Shown: positions 18,230 through 26,618 of the stretch, one piece after another
Layout: every line of letters starts with the position of its first letter
How positions within the stretch are numbered: the first letter of the stretch is position 1
Assembly (NCBI RefSeq): GCF_008271805.1
Contig: NZ_VSRY01000165.1
Span: 140,584 to 204,583 of the forward strand
Origin: Streptomyces sp. TRM49041
GTDB lineage: Bacteria; Actinomycetota; Actinomycetes; Streptomycetales; Streptomycetaceae
DNA length: 64,000 bases
Reading direction: 5' to 3'
Translations under genes and position numbers: made by a program
Notes under the pieces: generated by a model
Database searches by the model: none
What the model was told of the DNA's origin: nothing
What the model saw: the letters and a program-made list of their open reading frames with translations, nothing else

Positions 18230-19192
18230 ATGACTGCTGACGTTGCCGCCGATGTGTGGCTGCCCATCCCGGCCGACGAGATCGAGGGCCTGCCGGACCC
18301 GTCCACGGCCGGACTCGCCTACCGCTTCTGGGACGGCGGCCCCGACCTCCCGGCCGACCCGGCCCAATGTGCCTTCTACGTGGTCCCGTACATGAAGGGC
18401 ACGGAGATCGCCGTGCGGCCGATGGCCGCGATGACCACGCTGCGGGTCGTGCAGACCCTGTCGGCCGGCGTCGACCATGTGACGCCCGGACTGGTGGACG
18501 TTCCGCGAGGGGTGGCGCTGTGCAACGCCAGGGGCGTCCACGAGACCAGTACGGCGGAGCTCACCCTCGCGCTCGTCCTGGCCTCGCTGCGCGGCATCCC
18601 CGGCTTCGTACGAGGCCAGGACCGGGAGGAGTGGCGGGCCGGGTTCTACCCGTCGCTCGCCGACAAGGCCGTACTGATCGTGGGGTACGGATCGATCGGC
18701 GCGGCGATCGAGGACCGGCTCGCGCCGTTCGAGTGTGCGCGGGTGGTGCGCGTCGCGCGCTCCGCCCGCACCACCGAGCGCGGGCCCGTGCACGCGCTCA
18801 CCGATCTGCCCGCGCTCCTCCCCGGGGCCGACGTGGTGATCCTGTCCACCCCGCTCACCGCCGACACCCACCACCTCGCCGACGCCGAGTTCCTGGCTCG
18901 CATGAAGGACGGCGCGCTGCTGGTCAACGTCGCCCGCGGCCCGGTCGTCGACACCAAGGCCCTGCTCGCGGAGGCCGAGAGCGGACGCATCACCGCGGCC
19001 CTCGACGTCACCGACCCCGAGCCGCTGCCGGCCGGGCACCCGCTGTGGCACGCTCCGGGAGTGCTGGTCAGCCCTCATGTCGGCGGCTCCACCTCGGCGT
19101 TCATGCCACGCGCCAAGCGGCTGATCGCCGAACAGCTGACCCGCTTCGCCGCGGGAGAGCCACTGCGCAACACCGTCCTCACCACCGGCTAG
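18230..19192 (+). CDS. D-isomer-specific 2-hydroxyacid dehydrogenase
   Basis: A 320-residue NAD-dependent dehydrogenase. The Rossmann motif is VGYGSIGAAI near residue 151; the substrate-binding Arg is in NVARGPVVD, and the catalytic His in SPHVGGSTSAF near residue 282, with the Glu in DVTDPEPLP between them. The N-terminal catalytic half has the normal short form. The physiological 2-hydroxy acid cannot be told. The ATG at 18230 follows a short leader; the gene is divergent from the aldo/keto reductase. Confidence 0.88.
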   Translation: MTADVAADVWLPIPADEIEGLPDPSTAGLAYRFWDGGPDLPADPAQCAFYVVPYMKGTEIAVRPMAAMTTLRVVQTLSAGVDHVTPGLVDVPRGVALCNARGVHETSTAELTLALVLASLRGIPGFVRGQDREEWRAGFYPSLADKAVLIVGYGSIGAAIEDRLAPFECARVVRVARSARTTERGPVHALTDLPALLPGADVVILSTPLTADTHHLADAEFLARMKDGALLVNVARGPVVDTKALLAEAESGRITAALDVTDPEPLPAGHPLWHAPGVLVSPHVGGSTSAFMPRAKRLIAEQLTRFAAGEPLRNTVLTTG

Positions 19193-19611
19193 CCGCCAGG
19201 CCCGGGCCGCGGCGCCGTGCCCGTCCCGGCGGCCCGTGCCCCGGCCGGGTACCAGGGGCACGTTCCATGTGCAGGCCCCCGGGGGAATGTACCCGCGCCC
19301 ATTGCCTGCGGTCCTTGCGTCCGGACCGATACGCTCCGGAGTGAAATGCCTGCACTGTGTGTCCATAGGCGTCTTGATCGTCACACAGTGTATAGAGTCC
19401 CTGTCCCTGAGTGACGAACCTGGTGTATCGTCGCGACTCGGGGGTGCGTCGGGCACGGGCAGACAGGCGCCGGGGAACGACGCGAGCCGACGTGGTTGCC
19501 GATCAGAATCCGAGGGGGGCGACAGGCGATGCGCGGTCGATGCAGCGAAGATCCGAAGCGGCGGGGTGGCCGGACCTACCGGACGGGAATCTTCCCGACG
19601 GGAGCCTTCCG
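19193..19611 (+). other. Long regulatory region upstream of the second GGDEF-EAL gene
   Basis: About 420 bases without a convincing gene. The reading frame of the GGDEF-EAL gene stays open upstream to a GTG at 19411, but third-position G/C between 19411 and 19611 is clearly lower than in the body of the gene, and that GTG has no ribosome-binding site. I read it as untranslated leader carrying a BldD-like box at 19380-19394. Confidence 0.55.
19380..19394 (+). promoter_or_regulatory. Near-consensus BldD box
   Basis: GTCACACAGTGTATA matches the published BldD pattern nTnACnC(A/T)GnGTnAn at all conserved positions but one (T instead of the last A). BldD with c-di-GMP represses developmental genes during growth and is known to control several c-di-GMP enzyme genes, so a site upstream of this GGDEF-EAL gene is plausible. 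Confidence 0.6.
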
Positions 19612-22488
19612 GTGAGCGCCCCCGGCATGGTCATCGACCGCAGGTCGGTCACCGGCGGCGGACCGGGCGGAGGGCCGGGCCGAGGGCCGGGCGGAGGCGC
19701 GGGCGGCACGACGGGACAACTCCTCCTCGCCCTCCTCTGCGCCGGGTACGCGACCGGCGCGCTGTTCGGCTGGGGATCCGAGGAACTGGCCCTGATCATG
19801 GGTGACTTCGGGCTCAGCGCCGCCGCCCTCGCCGCAACCGTCTCGTGCCTCCGCTATGCGTGCGCGCACGGCAGCCGCTTCCGGCCCGCCTGGCTGCTCT
19901 TCGCGTTCTCCTCCGCCATGGCCGCCGTCGGCAACGCCGTCTGGGGCTGGTACGAGGTGGTGCTCGACCGGCCGGTGCCCAGCCCGTCCCTCGCCGACCT
20001 GTTCTTCCTGCTCTTCGCGCCACCGGCGATCGTCGGCCTGCTCGTCCTCGCCAAGCGCCCGGTCACCTGGGCCGGCTGGGTCTGCCTCGGCCTGGACTCC
20101 TGGCTCATCGCCGGATCCCTGCTCACCCTCTCCTGGAGCCTCGCCCTCGCGCACACCGCGCGCTTCGAGGGCGAGAGCGTCGCCCACACGGCCCTCTCGC
20201 TCGCCTATCCGCTGCTCGACATCGTGCTCGTAAGCATGGTCCTCGCGCTGCACTTCCGGCGCTCCAAGGGCAACTGCTCCGCGGTCCACACCGCCATCGC
20301 GGCCCTCGCTCTGACGGTCCTGTGCGACGCCCTGTTCACGTCCCCGCTGCTGCGCGACACCTACCGCTCCGGGCACCTGCTGGACGCCGGCTGGTTCGCG
20401 GGCTCGCTGCTCCTCGCGTACGCCCCATGGGGGGCGCGACGCAGGACCGCCGAGGCGCCGCCGCCCCAGCGCGGGCCGCGCCGGCAGCGGCCCTCCGGCC
20501 GCCCCATCGCCGGATCGCTCGCCGCCCTCACGCCGTATCTGGCGGCCGCGGTCTGCACGCTCAGCATCCTGTACTCCGTCATCGAGGGCCGCCGAGTGGA
20601 CCGCGTCGTCGTCTTCACCGGCTGTACGGTCGTGCTCGCCCTGGTCGTCCGGCAGGGCATCATGCTGCTCCACAACATCTCCCTCACACAGGAACTGGCC
20701 CAGAAGGAGAACCACTTCCGCTCTCTGGTCCAGAGCTCCAGCGACGTCATCATGATCGCCGACCCGAGCGGAGTCCTCCGCTATGTGAGCCCCGCCGCCG
20801 CCGGTGTGTACGGACGGGACGCCGACGAGCTCATCGGTACGGAGCTGGCCGCCCTTATCCACCCCGACGACCTCGGCGGGGTCGTCCACGAGGTGCGGCG
20901 GTTCCTCACCGCCCCGCCCTCCGAGGAACCCACGACCCGCATCGAGTGCCGCTTCAGGTCCGGCGCCGGCGACTGGCTGAACGTCGAGTCGACCGTGAAC
21001 CGCCACCAAGGCGGCCTGATCTTCAACAGCCGCGACGTCACCGAGCGCGTCCGGCTCCAGGCCCAGCTCCAGCACAACGCCGAACACGACCCGCTCACCG
21101 ACCTGCCCAATCGCGCCCTGTTCACCCGGCGTGTCCGCCAGGCCCTCAGCGGCCGCCGCTCCGGCGACTCCGGCACCGCCGTGCTCTTCATCGACCTCGA
21201 CGGTTTCAAGGGCGTCAACGACCGCCTCGGCCACCAGGCCGGCGACGAGCTGCTGATCCAGGCCGCCCGCCGCCTCCAGGACTCCGTGCGGGCCGGGGAC
21301 ACCGCCGCCCGGCTCGGCGGCGACGAGTTCGCCGCCCTCATCGCCGGGGACGCCGGCCACGACCCGGCCGCCCGCGAGTTCCAGGTCCACGAGATCGCCG
21401 ACCGGCTCCGCCTCAGGCTCTCCCAGCCGTACCAGGTGGACGGCACCGAGGCGCGGGTCGCCGCGTCCATCGGCGTCGCCTTCGCCGAGCCCGGCATCAA
21501 CGCCGGTGACCTCCTGCGCAACGCCGACCTGGCCATGTACCGGGCCAAGGCGGGCGGTAAGAACCGCGTCGAGTTGTACGCCCCGCAGATGCAGGCCGAG
21601 GTCGTCCGCCGTACCGAACTGGCCGCCCGGCTGCGCACCGCCCTGCACGACGGCGAGTTCGCCCTGCTGCACCAGCCCGTCGTAGACCTCGCCACCGGCC
21701 GGGTCGCCGCCGTCTCCGCCCAGGCCCGCTGGCGCTCGTCCCAGGGCATCCTGTTCACCCCCGCCGAGTTCCTCCGGGTCGCCGAGGACGGCGGCGAGCG
21801 CACCGCCGAACTCGGCCGGTGGATGCTGGAGGAAGCTGTCGAGCAGGCCGCCGAGCGCCACCGCCTCGGCCACCACGCGCCCGTGTCGGTGCGCGTCCCG
21901 GCCCGCCGCCTCCTCGACCGCTCCATGCCGCCGGCCACTGTCGAGGCGCTGCTCACCCGGCACGGACTGCCCTCCGGCGCTCTGATCGTCGAGCTCGCCG
22001 ACAGCGACCCCAGGATCTCCTTCGACGAGCTGGAACAGCGCCTCGTGGCCCTCCGCAGGCTCGGCGTCCGGATCGCCCTGGACGGCTTCGGCAGCGGCTA
22101 TGCCGCGATCAACGCCCTGCGCAGGCTCCCCGTCGACATACTGAAGCTCGACCGGGGCCTCGTGGAGGGCGTGGTCGAATCCGCCCGGCTGTACAAGATC
22201 ACCAACGGGCTCCTCAGGATCGCCGGCGACCTCGGACTCCTGTCCGTGGCCGAAGGTGTGGACGTGCCCGAGCAGGTGCTGGCCCTGCGCGCCATGGGCT
22301 GCACGCACGCGCAGGGGATGGCCTTCGCCGGCCCGGTCGACGAGTACCGGCTGCGCCGCGCCCTGGTCAGGGACGAGTTCCCGGTCCCCGGCGGGGTGCC
22401 ACAGCCGGTGCTGACCGGCGGTGCGCCGCCGCCCGGCGCTCTTCCACCAATGCGCTCACATAATGAGACGCGCGTCCCACCCACTTGA
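19612..22488 (+). CDS. cdgC: Membrane PAS-GGDEF-EAL protein, probable diguanylate cyclase (CdgC-like)
   Basis: From the GTG at 19612 (preceded by GACGGGAG) the product is 958 residues; starts at 19540 and 19411 are also in frame. A Gly/Pro-rich N-terminus leads into a membrane region with many helices. Then come a PAS domain (FRSLVQSSSDVIMIADPSG), a GGDEF domain with intact RLGGDEFAAL, and an EAL-like domain. The EAL signature is degenerate: the family GxEALxRW appears as VSAQARW, and the later DDFGTGY as DGFGSGY. This suggests c-di-GMP synthesis without hydrolysis. The place just upstream of ilvBNC matches S. coelicolor cdgC, which supports the symbol. Confidence 0.85.
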   Translation: MSAPGMVIDRRSVTGGGPGGGPGRGPGGGAGGTTGQLLLALLCAGYATGALFGWGSEELALIMGDFGLSAAALAATVSCLRYACAHGSRFRPAWLLFAFSSAMAAVGNAVWGWYEVVLDRPVPSPSLADLFFLLFAPPAIVGLLVLAKRPVTWAGWVCLGLDSWLIAGSLLTLSWSLALAHTARFEGESVAHTALSLAYPLLDIVLVSMVLALHFRRSKGNCSAVHTAIAALALTVLCDALFTSPLLRDTYRSGHLLDAGWFAGSLLLAYAPWGARRRTAEAPPPQRGPRRQRPSGRPIAGSLAALTPYLAAAVCTLSILYSVIEGRRVDRVVVFTGCTVVLALVVRQGIMLLHNISLTQELAQKENHFRSLVQSSSDVIMIADPSGVLRYVSPAAAGVYGRDADELIGTELAALIHPDDLGGVVHEVRRFLTAPPSEEPTTRIECRFRSGAGDWLNVESTVNRHQGGLIFNSRDVTERVRLQAQLQHNAEHDPLTDLPNRALFTRRVRQALSGRRSGDSGTAVLFIDLDGFKGVNDRLGHQAGDELLIQAARRLQDSVRAGDTAARLGGDEFAALIAGDAGHDPAAREFQVHEIADRLRLRLSQPYQVDGTEARVAASIGVAFAEPGINAGDLLRNADLAMYRAKAGGKNRVELYAPQMQAEVVRRTELAARLRTALHDGEFALLHQPVVDLATGRVAAVSAQARWRSSQGILFTPAEFLRVAEDGGERTAELGRWMLEEAVEQAAERHRLGHHAPVSVRVPARRLLDRSMPPATVEALLTRHGLPSGALIVELADSDPRISFDELEQRLVALRRLGVRIALDGFGSGYAAINALRRLPVDILKLDRGLVEGVVESARLYKITNGLLRIAGDLGLLSVAEGVDVPEQVLALRAMGCTHAQGMAFAGPVDEYRLRRALVRDEFPVPGGVPQPVLTGGAPPPGALPPMRSHNETRVPPT

Positions 22489-22521
22489 CACTGATGGTGC
22501 GCCGGGTGGAGGGTCAGTGCC

Positions 22522-22563
22522 ATGCGCACCCGAATTCTCGTACTTGGAAAGCGCGTCGGCTGA
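22522..22563 (+). CDS. ilvB leader peptide MRTRILVLGKRVG
   Basis: Thirteen codons from ATG 22522 to TGA 22561-22563. Five of them specify Ile, Leu, Val, Leu and Val, four in a row (ATT CTC GTA CTT), including the rare-in-Streptomyces codons ATT, GTA and CTT that would sharpen stalling. A GGAGGG lies eight bases upstream. The peptide itself presumably has no function after synthesis. Confidence 0.8.
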   Translation: MRTRILVLGKRVG

Positions 22564-22604
22564 GCAGGTTCCGACATGGCCCTGCGGATCCACCCCGGCG
22601 CGCT

Positions 22605-22638
22605 CCCCTCGCTTGCCTCACGGCACGAGGGGTTTTTT
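22605..22638 (+). terminator. Intrinsic attenuator terminator upstream of ilvB
   Basis: CCCCTCG (22605-22611) pairs with CGAGGGG (22626-22632), with TGCC/GGCA extending the stem inside, and six T residues follow (22633-22638). It lies about 40 bases after the leader peptide stop and about 90 bases before ilvB. Short direct repeats of CAGACCCTGA follow it. Confidence 0.88.
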
Positions 22639-22730
22639 GTTGCACCGGCACCCCGCGACAGACCCTGACAGACCCTGACAGACCCGCCAGAAACCCTCGC
22701 CAAACCCTCAGCTTCGAGAAGAGATTGCCG

Positions 22731-24608
22731 ATGACCGAGCAGGCCACCGGGGCCCATCACCCGCAGCCGCGGCCCCGTTCCGGCGGACAGCCCTCCGCCA
22801 CCGTTGAGCACGTCACGGGCGCCCAGTCCCTCATCCGCTCTCTCGAGGAAGTCGGCGCCGACACGGTATTCGGCATCCCCGGTGGCGCCATCCTGCCCGC
22901 CTACGACCCGATGATGGACTCCACCCGGGTCCGCCACATCCTGGTCCGTCACGAGCAGGGCGCGGGTCACGCCGCCACCGGCTACGCGCAGGCCACCGGC
23001 AAGGTCGGCGTCTGCATGGCCACCTCCGGCCCCGGTGCCACCAACCTGGTCACCCCGATCGCCGACGCGCACATGGACTCCGTTCCCCTCGTCGCGATCA
23101 CCGGCCAGGTCTCCTCCAAGGCGATCGGTACCGACGCCTTCCAGGAGGCGGACATCTGCGGCATCACCATGCCGATCACCAAGCACAACTTCCTGGTCAC
23201 CAAGGCCGAGGACATCCCGCGGACCATCGCCGAGGCATTCCACATCGCCTCCACCGGCCGCCCCGGCCCCGTCCTCGTCGACATCGCCAAGGACGCACTC
23301 CAGGCGAAGACCACGTTCAGCTGGCCGCCGCAGACCGATCTGCCCGGCTACCGCCCGGTGACCAAGCCGCACGCCAAGCAGATCCGCGAGGCCGCCAAGC
23401 TGGTCACCCAGGCCAAGCGCCCCGTCCTGTACGTCGGCGGCGGCGTCCTCAAGGCCGGTGCCACCGCCGAGCTGAAGGTCCTCGCCGAGCTGACCGGCGC
23501 CCCCGTCACCACCACGCTGATGGCCCTGGGCGCCTTCCCCGACACGCACCCCCTGCACGTCGGCATGCCCGGCATGCACGGCTCCGTCACCGCCGTCACC
23601 GCCCTGCAGAAGGCCGACCTGATCGTCGCGCTCGGCGCCCGCTTCGACGACCGCGTCACCGGCAAGCTCGACAGCTTCGCCCCGTACGCCAAGATCGTCC
23701 ACGCGGACATCGACCCCGCCGAGATCGGCAAGAACCGCGCCGCCGACGTCCCGATCGTCGGTGACGCCCGCGAGGTCATCGCCGACCTGGTCCAGGCCGT
23801 CCAGGCCGAGCACACCGCGGGCCACACCGGTGACTACAGCGCCTGGTGGAACGACCTCAACCGCTGGCGCGAGACCTACCCCCTCGGCTACGACCAGCCC
23901 GACGACGGCACCCTCGCCCCGCAGCAGGTCATCCAGCGCATCGGCGAGCTGGCCCCGGAGGGCACGATCTTCGCCGCGGGCGTCGGCCAGCACCAGATGT
24001 GGGCCGCCCACTTCATCGACTACGAGCAGCCCGCCACCTGGCTCAACTCCGGCGGCGCCGGAACCATGGGCTACGCCGTCCCCGCCGCCATGGGCGCCAA
24101 GGCCGGCATGCCCGACCGCGCCGTCTGGGCCATCGACGGCGACGGCTGCTTCCAGATGACCAACCAGGAGCTGGTCACCTGCGCCCTGAACAACATCCCG
24201 ATCAAGGTCGCCATCATCAACAACGGCGCCCTCGGGATGGTCCGCCAGTGGCAGACCCTGTTCTACAACCAGCGCTACTCCAACACCGTCCTGCACTCCG
24301 GGCCCGAGACGGACGGCACCGCGTCCCACAGCGGCTCCGCCGCGGGGCCGAGCGCCGGCACCCGCGTCCCCGACTTCGTGAAGCTCTCCGAGGCCATGGG
24401 CTGCGTCGCCATCCGCTGCGAGCGCCCCGAGGACGTGGACAAGGTCATCGCCGAGGCCAACGCCATCAACGACCGCCCCGTCGTGGTCGACTTCATCGTC
24501 CACGAGGACGCCCAGGTGTGGCCCATGGTCGCCGCCGGCACCTCCAACGACGAGGTCATGGCCGCCCGCGGTGTCCGCCCCGACTTCGGCGACAGCGAAG
24601 ACGACTGA
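22731..24608 (+). CDS. ilvB: Acetolactate synthase large (catalytic) subunit
   Basis: IlvB makes 2-acetolactate or 2-aceto-2-hydroxybutyrate from pyruvate, the first common step of Val, Leu and Ile synthesis, using ThDP, FAD and Mg2+. The 625-residue protein has the catalytic Glu region (RHEQGAGHAATGYA), the ALGARFDDRVTGK flavin-region motif, and the ThDP/Mg motif IDGDGCFQMTNQEL...INNGALGMVRQWQ. An insertion after FYNQRYSNTVL (roughly residues 520-545) is usual in Streptomyces. The ATG at 22731 gives the normal N-terminus. It leads the ilvBNC unit, under the attenuator described upstream. Confidence 0.96.
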   Translation: MTEQATGAHHPQPRPRSGGQPSATVEHVTGAQSLIRSLEEVGADTVFGIPGGAILPAYDPMMDSTRVRHILVRHEQGAGHAATGYAQATGKVGVCMATSGPGATNLVTPIADAHMDSVPLVAITGQVSSKAIGTDAFQEADICGITMPITKHNFLVTKAEDIPRTIAEAFHIASTGRPGPVLVDIAKDALQAKTTFSWPPQTDLPGYRPVTKPHAKQIREAAKLVTQAKRPVLYVGGGVLKAGATAELKVLAELTGAPVTTTLMALGAFPDTHPLHVGMPGMHGSVTAVTALQKADLIVALGARFDDRVTGKLDSFAPYAKIVHADIDPAEIGKNRAADVPIVGDAREVIADLVQAVQAEHTAGHTGDYSAWWNDLNRWRETYPLGYDQPDDGTLAPQQVIQRIGELAPEGTIFAAGVGQHQMWAAHFIDYEQPATWLNSGGAGTMGYAVPAAMGAKAGMPDRAVWAIDGDGCFQMTNQELVTCALNNIPIKVAIINNGALGMVRQWQTLFYNQRYSNTVLHSGPETDGTASHSGSAAGPSAGTRVPDFVKLSEAMGCVAIRCERPEDVDKVIAEANAINDRPVVVDFIVHEDAQVWPMVAAGTSNDEVMAARGVRPDFGDSEDD

Positions 24609-24643
24609 GGCCGAGAGAGCAGTCAGGAAGAGGAACGACACAC

Positions 24644-25168
24644 ATGTCCAAGCACACGCTCTCCGTCCTGGTGGAGAACACCCCCGGCATCCTCGCCCGG
24701 ATCGCCGCCCTGTTCTCCCGCCGCGGCTTCAACATCGACTCGCTCGCCGTCGGTGTCACCGAGCACCCCGACATCTCCCGCATCACCATCGTGGTCAATG
24801 TCGAGGACCTGCCGCTGGAGCAGGTGACCAAGCAGCTCAACAAGCTGGTCAACGTCCTGAAGATCGTCGAACTCGAGCCCAGCGCCGCCATCCAGCGCGA
24901 GCTCGTCCTGGTGAAGGTCCGGGCAGACAACGAGACCCGCTCCCAGATCGTCGAGATCGTCCAGCTGTTCCGCGCCAAGACCGTGGACGTCTCACCCGAG
25001 GCGGTCACCATCGAGGCCACCGGATCGAGTGACAAGCTGGAAGCGATGCTCAAGATGCTGGAACAGTTCGGCATCAAGGAACTCGTCCAGTCCGGCACGA
25101 TCGCCATAGGGCGTGGTGCCCGGTCCATCACGGACCGGTCGCTGCGCGCTCTCGACCGCTCGGCCTAG
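24644..25168 (+). CDS. ilvN: Acetolactate synthase small (regulatory) subunit
   Basis: A 174-residue regulatory subunit that binds valine through an N-terminal ACT domain (HTLSVLVENTPGILARIAALFSRRGFNIDSLAVG) and confers feedback inhibition on IlvB. The C-terminal domain includes the VDVSPEAVTIEATG segment. The start at ATG 24644 follows AGGAAGAGGAAC, 35 bases after the ilvB stop. Confidence 0.95.
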   Translation: MSKHTLSVLVENTPGILARIAALFSRRGFNIDSLAVGVTEHPDISRITIVVNVEDLPLEQVTKQLNKLVNVLKIVELEPSAAIQRELVLVKVRADNETRSQIVEIVQLFRAKTVDVSPEAVTIEATGSSDKLEAMLKMLEQFGIKELVQSGTIAIGRGARSITDRSLRALDRSA

Positions 25169-25204
25169 TCCGCGTAGCGAGACCCCTCAACGTCCACGTC
25201 CCTC

Positions 25205-25220
25205 CCCACCGTACGGTGGG
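25205..25220. promoter_or_regulatory. Perfect 16-bp palindrome in the ilvN-ilvC gap
   Basis: CCCACCGTACGGTGGG is a perfect palindrome located 32 bases before the ilvC start. It could be an RNA hairpin separating ilvBN from ilvC or a protein site; sequence alone does not decide. Confidence 0.45.
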
Positions 25221-25252
25221 ACGCACAACCAGAACACCCAAGGAGAAACCCA

Positions 25253-26254
25253 GTGGCCGAGCTGTTCTACGACGACGACGCCGACCTGTCCATCATCCAG
25301 GGCCGCAAGGTCGCGGTGATCGGTTACGGCAGCCAGGGCCACGCCCACGCGCTGTCGCTCCGCGACTCCGGTGTCGACGTCCGCGTCGGTCTGCACGAGG
25401 GCTCCAAGTCCAAGGCGAAGGCCGAGGAGCAGGGCCTGCGCGTCGTCACCCCGGCGGAGGCCGCCGCCGAGGCCGACGTCATCATGATCCTCATCCCGGA
25501 CCCGATCCAGGCCCAGGTCTACGAGGACTCCATCAAGGGCAACCTCAAGGACGGCGACGCGCTGTTCTTCGCCCACGGATTCAATGTCCGCTTCGGCTTC
25601 ATCAAGCCCCCGGCCGGCGTGGACGTCGCGCTGGTCGCCCCGAAGGGCCCGGGCCACCTGGTCCGCCGCCAGTACGAGGAGGGCCGCGGCGTCCCCGCGA
25701 TCGCCGCCGTCGAGCAGGACGCCACCGGCAACGCCTTCGCGCTGGCCCTGTCGTACGCCAAGGCGATCGGCGGCACCCGTGCGGGCGTCATCAAGACGAC
25801 CTTCACCGAGGAGACCGAGACCGACCTGTTCGGTGAGCAGGCCGTGCTGTGCGGCGGTACGTCCGCGCTGGTCAAGGCGGGCTTCGAGACCCTCGTCGAG
25901 GCCGGCTACCAGCCGGAGATCGCCTACTTCGAGTGCCTCCACGAGCTGAAGCTGATCGTCGACCTGATGTACGAGGGCGGCCTGGACAAGATGCGCTGGT
26001 CGGTCTCCGAGACCGCCGAGTGGGGCGACTACGTCACCGGCCCGCGGATCATCACCGACGCCACCAAGGCCGAGATGAAGAAGGTCCTCGGCGAGATCCA
26101 GGACGGCACGTTCGCCAAGAACTGGATGGACGAGTACCACGGCGGTCTGAAGAAGTACAACGAGTACAAGACGCAGGACTCCGAGCACCTGCTGGAGACC
26201 ACCGGCAAGGAGCTGCGCAAGCTCATGAGCTGGGTCGACAACGACGAGGCGTGA
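25253..26254 (+). CDS. ilvC: Ketol-acid reductoisomerase
   Basis: IlvC converts 2-acetolactate or 2-aceto-2-hydroxybutyrate to the dihydroxy acids by Mg2+-dependent alkyl migration and NADPH reduction. The 333-residue class I enzyme has the nucleotide motif VIGYGSQGHAHALSLRDSG, the substrate-region segment VAPKGPGHLVRRQYEEGRGVP and metal-binding residues in LFGEQAVLCGG and FECLHELKLIVDLMYEGG. The GTG start at 25253 follows AAGGAGAA. Confidence 0.96.
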   Translation: MAELFYDDDADLSIIQGRKVAVIGYGSQGHAHALSLRDSGVDVRVGLHEGSKSKAKAEEQGLRVVTPAEAAAEADVIMILIPDPIQAQVYEDSIKGNLKDGDALFFAHGFNVRFGFIKPPAGVDVALVAPKGPGHLVRRQYEEGRGVPAIAAVEQDATGNAFALALSYAKAIGGTRAGVIKTTFTEETETDLFGEQAVLCGGTSALVKAGFETLVEAGYQPEIAYFECLHELKLIVDLMYEGGLDKMRWSVSETAEWGDYVTGPRIITDATKAEMKKVLGEIQDGTFAKNWMDEYHGGLKKYNEYKTQDSEHLLETTGKELRKLMSWVDNDEA

Positions 26255-26261
26255 GCCTCGC

Positions 26262-26297
26262 GGCCGCGGGGCCGGGCACACGCCCGGCCCCGCGGCC
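26262..26297 (+). terminator. Strong hairpin terminator after ilvC
   Basis: A perfect 16-bp stem (26262-26277 with 26282-26297) with loop ACAC starts eight bases after the ilvC stop and separates the ilv unit from serA. Confidence 0.88.
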
Positions 26298-26618
26298 GTC
26301 CTCTCCCTCTCCCCCTTCCTGATTCCTGCCGTTCGGAGGCTTGTCCACGGCGTCCAGCCTCGTGTGGGTGATCCTGCCGACCAGGCGCAGAAAGCGACCC
26401 GTGCCGCTACTACACTGAGGCTCACTCCCGGGCCGGTGTGACCGGCGGTTCCGGGGGTCCCGGGGTCCGCCCCGGGAGACCGGGGGCAGCCCCGGAAACA
26501 GCCCTGCACACCTATACGCGTCAGGCCCACAGCGTCGTGCGTCTTCCACGCGGCAAGCCCCCTCCACCGCCTGCGGCCGTCGGGACGGCCGTCCGCACTG
26601 GACTTGTGAGGACCTCAC
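26298..26618 (+). other. serA upstream region
   Basis: About 320 bases without a gene between the ilvC terminator and serA. A TACACT -10-like hexamer is at 26411-26416 but has no good -35 partner. Downstream of it, 26428-26500 is very rich in CCCGGG blocks that can fold, implying a structured leader of about 200 bases. I see no leader peptide or known riboswitch core. Confidence 0.4.

Larger units (their letters stand above)
22508..22638 (+). promoter_or_regulatory. ilvB transcription attenuator region
   Basis: This leader combines a strong ribosome-binding site (GGAGGG 22508-22513), a 13-codon peptide gene rich in branched-chain codons, and an intrinsic terminator ending at 22638. The layout is that of ribosome-mediated attenuation: stalling for lack of charged Ile, Leu or Val tRNA would prevent the terminator. 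Comparative work has proposed such ilvB attenuators in actinobacteria. Confidence 0.8.

Noticed and set aside
19411..19611. N-terminal extension of the CdgC-like protein from GTG 19411
   Set aside because: Third-position G/C is low for this genome, there is no ribosome-binding site, and a BldD-like box lies only about 17 bases upstream; GTG 19612 with GACGGGAG is preferred.
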